Positions 7,122 through 9,560 of a stretch of 9,560 bases of DNA are shown here, piece after piece. Origin of the DNA: Bacteroidales bacterium UBA2861 (GTDB lineage: Bacteria > Bacteroidota > Bacteroidia > Bacteroidales > UBA932); the NCBI GenBank assembly GCA_002350615.1, contig DEFD01000003.1, positions 7,185 to 16,744 on the forward strand, read 5' to 3'. Numbering within the stretch: the first letter of the stretch is position 1; each line of letters opens with the position of its first letter. The notes under the pieces were generated by a model. The model was not told the origin of the DNA, made no database searches, and worked only from the letters and a program-made list of their open reading frames with translations. Made by a program: the position numbers and the translations under genes.

Positions 7122-7470
7122 TCTCTTCGATATTCTCCGGCCATTCGAGCATGCAGGTACATCCGCTGTCGATATAGTCGTAGAATCCTATGTCCAGGGC
7201 TTCGGCAATTTTGGTGATACGGTAGAAATCGAAGTGGAAAACGGATTCGCCTGCGGAGGTCCGGTATTCATTGACAATGGCGAAGGTCGGCGAAGAAACT
7301 GCGTCTCCGTCAACGCCCATTGCCCGGCAGATGGCCGTGGTGAAAGTGGTTTTACCGGCTCCCATCGGAGCATAGAATGCGATTATGCGGCCGCTGCCCA
7401 CGATGGAAAGGAATTCCTGCGCGGCGCGGTCGATATCGGAAAGGTTTTTTATGACAATACAATGCTGCAT
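7045..7470 (-). CDS. tsaE: tRNA t6A biosynthesis ATPase TsaE
   Basis: A 141-residue cytoplasmic P-loop ATPase. With TsaB and TsaD it makes threonylcarbamoyladenosine at position 37 of ANN-decoding tRNAs. Motifs in order: Walker A APMGAGKTTF (34-43), SSPTFAIVNEY (59-69), HFDFYRI (79-85), and EWPE (109-112) followed by IEEIIPEEALRVRIEV. The length is normal for the family. ATG 7470 is chosen because the family begins just before the strand CIVIKNLSD; the in-frame ATG at 7566 would add 32 unrelated residues and run into the divergent comM gene. The first Walker A position is Ala instead of Gly. The 3' end overlaps the convergent lipoprotein gene by 77 bases. A -7 element lies only 6 bases upstream of the start, so the transcript may be leaderless. 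Confidence 0.95.
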   Translation of the reverse strand: MQHCIVIKNLSDIDRAAQEFLSIVGSGRIIAFYAPMGAGKTTFTTAICRAMGVDGDAVSSPTFAIVNEYRTSAGESVFHFDFYRITKIAEALDIGFYDYIDSGCTCMLEWPENIEEIIPEEALRVRIEVQPDESRTVTWED

Positions 7471-7476
7471 CGCCGG

Positions 7477-7484
7477 CAAAGATA
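7477..7484 (-). promoter_or_regulatory. Bacteroidota -7 promoter element for tsaE
   Basis: On the minus strand these bases read TATCTTTG, an exact TAnnTTTG match, 6 bases from the tsaE ATG. It lies inside the 28-base gap to the divergent comM gene. Any -33 contact would fall within the first codons of comM, and no clear TTTG is there. Confidence 0.55.
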
Positions 7485-7498
7485 GTAATAATAGAGTT

Positions 7499-9052
7499 AT
7501 GTTGATAAATATTATTGGTGCCAAATGCATAGGGATCGATGCCGTCCCGGTTGTCGTCGAGGTCAAAATCGACAGAGGTATAGGAATTCATCTCGTGGGG
7601 CTGGCGGATGCAGCCGTAAAGGAGAGCCTGCTCCGCACGGTGACGGCCCTTCAGTCCATGGACTTCCATATTCCCGGAAAGAAGATAATCATCAACCTCG
7701 CGCCTGCCGACCTGCACAAGAACGGCAGCGGCTACGACCTGCCCATAGCCCTGGGCATTATAGCCGCCTCCGCACAGAGAGATCTGCCGCGGCTCGGACG
7801 CTACCTGATAATGGGCGAACTGGGCCTGGACGGTTCGGTCCGCCCTGTCCCGGGGGCCTTGCCTTATGCCGAGATGGCCGTGGGAATGGGGCTTAGCGGC
7901 TGCATCCTCCCGGCTCAGTCTGCCATGGAGGCGGTGGAATTGAGGCAGGCGGAGATTTACGGGGTGGACAATCTCTCCCAGGTGCTCTCGATCCTGGAGG
8001 GAGAGGAGCGTGAGGACCTGCTCATCTGGAACAGGGAAATCTATACAGACAGGGAAATATCGTCGGAAACTCCGGCGGGATATATGGATTTTTCGGAAAT
8101 AATCGGGCAGGAGGCGGCCAAGCGGGCGGCCGAAGTGGCGGTCAGCGGCGGGCACAACCTGATTCTCATCGGTCCCCCGGGCGGAGGGAAAAGTTCCATC
8201 GCCAAGGCCATAACCGGAATCCTGCCTCCAATGTCTCTGCAGGAGTCGCTGGTTACCAGCAAGATATACTCGGTGTCCGGGCTGGTGTCGCACTCCGCCG
8301 GCCTGATACGTCGCAGGCCGTTCCGTGCTCCCCACTACAGCGCATCCCTCGCTGCCTTCATCGGGGGAGGCAACGGAGGAAACATAGTGCCCGGGGAAAT
8401 CTCCCTGGCTCACAACGGGGTACTTTTTGCCGACGAGTTCGCGCAGATGCCCAAGAGTGTGGTGGAGGCCCTCCGTGGGCCTATGGAAGACAGGAAGGTC
8501 GTCGTTTCGCGCCTTCGCGGGAAGGTGGAATATCCTGCCTCCTTCATGCTGGTGGCCGCTACCAATCCCTGCCCCTGCGGCTACTATGGCGACGGTGACC
8601 GCTGCACCTGTACGGTAGGGCAGCGTGTAGGATATCTCAGCCGTCTGTCCGGCCCCCTGCTCGACCGCATCGATCTTCATGTTTGGGTCAATCCCGTCGA
8701 TACGAGGCGCCTGATCGACAGGCCGAAAGCCGAGAGCAGCGCGGCCGTGGCGGCCAGGGTGGCTGCGGCCAGGCAGGTGCAGGCGGAACGCTTCCGCGCA
8801 GAAGGCATCAATACCAATGCGGAGATGAGCAATGCCCAGATGGAGAAATACTGCCCGCTCTCGGATGATTGCAAGACTCTGTTGGAGAACATAATAGAAA
8901 GGTTGGGCCTGTCCGCCAGGGCCTACTCGCGCATAGTACGTATCTCCCGCACCCTTGCGGACCTTTCCGGACAGCGCGACATCCTTCCGGTCCACATCTC
9001 CGAAGCTGCGGGATACCGTTTCCTGGACAGACGAAATTTCGGGGAATTGTAA
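7499..9052 (+). CDS. ComM/YifB-family Mg-chelatase-like AAA+ ATPase
   Basis: A 517-residue protein of normal family length. The Haemophilus homologue ComM is a branch-migration helicase that helps integrate DNA during transformation; the role here is inferred. The N-terminal ChlI-like fold covers about residues 1-170 (VEVKIDRGIGIHLVGLADAA, IIINLAPADLHKNGSGYDLP). The AAA+ core holds Walker A GPPGGGKS (225-232), RRPFRAPHYSAS, PGEISLAHNGVLFADEF with Walker B Asp312-Glu313, a Cys cluster at 358, 360, 369 and 371 (NPCPCGYY... RCTC), and LLDRIDLHV (388-396). The C-terminal helical domain ends in the ARAYSRIVRISRTLADLSG motif. ATG 7499 starts the conserved MLINIIGAK; upstream in-frame starts would lie inside divergent tsaE. 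Walker B reads FADEF where the family usually has FLDEL. No promoter for this strand was found in the 28-base gap. Confidence 0.94.
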   Translation: MLINIIGAKCIGIDAVPVVVEVKIDRGIGIHLVGLADAAVKESLLRTVTALQSMDFHIPGKKIIINLAPADLHKNGSGYDLPIALGIIAASAQRDLPRLGRYLIMGELGLDGSVRPVPGALPYAEMAVGMGLSGCILPAQSAMEAVELRQAEIYGVDNLSQVLSILEGEEREDLLIWNREIYTDREISSETPAGYMDFSEIIGQEAAKRAAEVAVSGGHNLILIGPPGGGKSSIAKAITGILPPMSLQESLVTSKIYSVSGLVSHSAGLIRRRPFRAPHYSASLAAFIGGGNGGNIVPGEISLAHNGVLFADEFAQMPKSVVEALRGPMEDRKVVVSRLRGKVEYPASFMLVAATNPCPCGYYGDGDRCTCTVGQRVGYLSRLSGPLLDRIDLHVWVNPVDTRRLIDRPKAESSAAVAARVAAARQVQAERFRAEGINTNAEMSNAQMEKYCPLSDDCKTLLENIIERLGLSARAYSRIVRISRTLADLSGQRDILPVHISEAAGYRFLDRRNFGEL

Positions 9053-9084
9053 TTTGGATTTTAGTATTAGTTTTAATATTTTTG
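9053..9084 (+). promoter_or_regulatory. Complete Bacteroidota promoter for hicAB (-33 TTTG, -7 TATTTTTG)
   Basis: TTTG at 9053-9056 is separated by 20 bases from TATTTTTG at 9077-9084, an exact TAnnTTTG. This is the best promoter in the window. It begins directly after the comM stop codon. The ATG of hicA is only 2 bases downstream, so transcription would start at or next to the start codon. HicB may bind here, but no clear operator palindrome was found. Confidence 0.7.
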
Positions 9085-9086
9085 CA

Positions 9087-9275
9087 ATGAAATACAGTGA
9101 GCTTCGCAGATTGTTGAAAAAGCAGGGATGTGTTCTTGTCCGGCAAGGAGCAAATCACGAGATATGGTACAGTTCCAAGACTGGAAGAAGATTCCCCATA
9201 GCAAGGCACGATGCCGCTGAAGTGTATATTAAAACGTTGAAGGATATTGTATTACAATCTGGAATATCGTTATGA
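9087..9275 (+). CDS. hicA: HicA-family toxin (mRNA interferase)
   Basis: A 62-residue protein with the small double-stranded-RNA-binding-like fold of HicA toxins, which cleave mRNA in the cytoplasm until neutralised by HicB. The sequence follows the family pattern: helix YSELRRLLKKQGCVLVRQG, then the catalytic-histidine motif GANHEIWYS (His24), strand RRFPIARH, and C-terminal helix IKTLKDIVLQSGI. The predicted active-site His is present, so the toxin is likely functional. ATG 9087 gives the normal length; the upstream in-frame extension lies inside comM. The stop TGA overlaps the hicB ATG (ATGA), the usual coupling for this pair. The pair is lower in G+C than the preceding comM gene, which fits horizontal acquisition. 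Confidence 0.93.
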   Translation: MKYSELRRLLKKQGCVLVRQGANHEIWYSSKTGRRFPIARHDAAEVYIKTLKDIVLQSGISL

Positions 9276-9560
9276 AAAAGGTAAATGTTGTCATAGGGCG
9301 GGTTAACGAAGGAGATTATGTGTATTCGGCTGTAATGGAAGCGCCGGAAGTCCCTTTCGGACTGAATGGAACCGGCAGGACCGTGGAAGAAGCCAAATTG
9401 GATTTTCTTGATGCATACAAGGACATTGTTGAACTGATGGAAGAAGAAGGACAGCACTATGAGGATCTTGAATTCGATTATCATTACGACATACCGTCTT
9501 TCCTGCAGTATTATGCATATGCCTTGAGCCTTGCCGGTTTGGAACGGATTTCCGGAATCA
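9272..9560 (+). CDS. hicB: HicB-family antitoxin, 3' end outside window
   Basis: The frame is open from ATG 9272 to the window edge, 96 complete codons. It begins MKKVNVVIGRVNEGDYVYSA, and then VMEAPEVPFGLNGTGRTVEEA matches the HicB partial RNase H-like fold that covers the toxin active site. A stretch of acidic residues (LMEEEGQHYEDLEFDYH) follows. The visible end, DIPSFLQYYAYALSLAGLER followed by ISGI, is the start of the helix-turn-helix DNA-binding domain seen in Bacteroidota HicB proteins, which lets the antitoxin repress its own operon. About 40 residues are expected beyond the edge. The 4-base overlap with hicA indicates coupled translation. The assignment is firm because of the paired HicA. 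Confidence 0.9.
   Translation, partial: MKKVNVVIGRVNEGDYVYSAVMEAPEVPFGLNGTGRTVEEAKLDFLDAYKDIVELMEEEGQHYEDLEFDYHYDIPSFLQYYAYALSLAGLERISGI

Noticed and set aside
7471..7566. Longer TsaE starting at the ATG at 7566
   Set aside because: The extra 32 residues do not match the family and overlap the conserved start of the divergent comM gene.
7352..8995. 547-codon open frame on the minus strand, opposite comM
   Set aside because: It lies antisense to a well-conserved AAA+ gene and its translation shows no recognisable domain. Long antisense frames like this are expected in GC-rich coding DNA.

Overview
The window comes from a bacterium of the phylum Bacteroidota, probably order Bacteroidales, with a fairly GC-rich genome. 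Three things support this. Five gene starts are preceded by the Bacteroidota -7 promoter element TAnnTTTG. Shine-Dalgarno sequences are weak or absent throughout. The gene families (EnvC-like LytM protein next to a TPR protein, ECF sigma factor next to a beta-barrel protein, a lipoprotein with a short lipobox) are typical of gut or rumen Bacteroidales. Genus cannot be fixed from the sequence alone.

Layout. Bases 1-1328 (+) hold the C-terminal part of the ferrous iron permease FeoB, cut by the left edge. It converges with a two-gene minus-strand operon (3827 down to 1321): a secreted TPR protein whose stop overlaps the start of an EnvC-like protein with a degenerate LytM/M23 domain. A 72-base divergent promoter region (3828-3899) separates this operon from a plus-strand pair: an ECF sigma-70 factor (3900-4493) and, one base later, a protein (4495-5736) with a short cytoplasmic segment, one membrane helix, a Pro/Thr-rich linker made of 51-base tandem repeats, and a C-terminal beta-barrel-like domain. 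A hairpin terminator and a fresh promoter follow. Then comes a lipoprotein that looks like a beta-propeller (5850-7121), whose 3' end overlaps the convergent tsaE gene by 77 bases. tsaE (7470 down to 7045) is divergent from a ComM/YifB-family AAA+ ATPase gene (7499-9052) with only 28 bases between them. The right end is a HicA-HicB toxin-antitoxin pair, AT-richer than its surroundings, with hicB cut by the window edge.

Functional picture. Most of the window is envelope and housekeeping biology: iron import, control of cell-wall hydrolysis, tRNA t6A synthesis and DNA processing. The most interesting unit is the sigma factor with its membrane-anchored partner. The partner sits where an anti-sigma factor normally sits but carries a predicted outer-membrane-type barrel on the same polypeptide. 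This could be a one-protein envelope sensor, although this architecture may already be known in Bacteroidota. No phage, IS element, CRISPR array, tRNA or rRNA was seen. No intergenic stretch exceeds about 115 bases.
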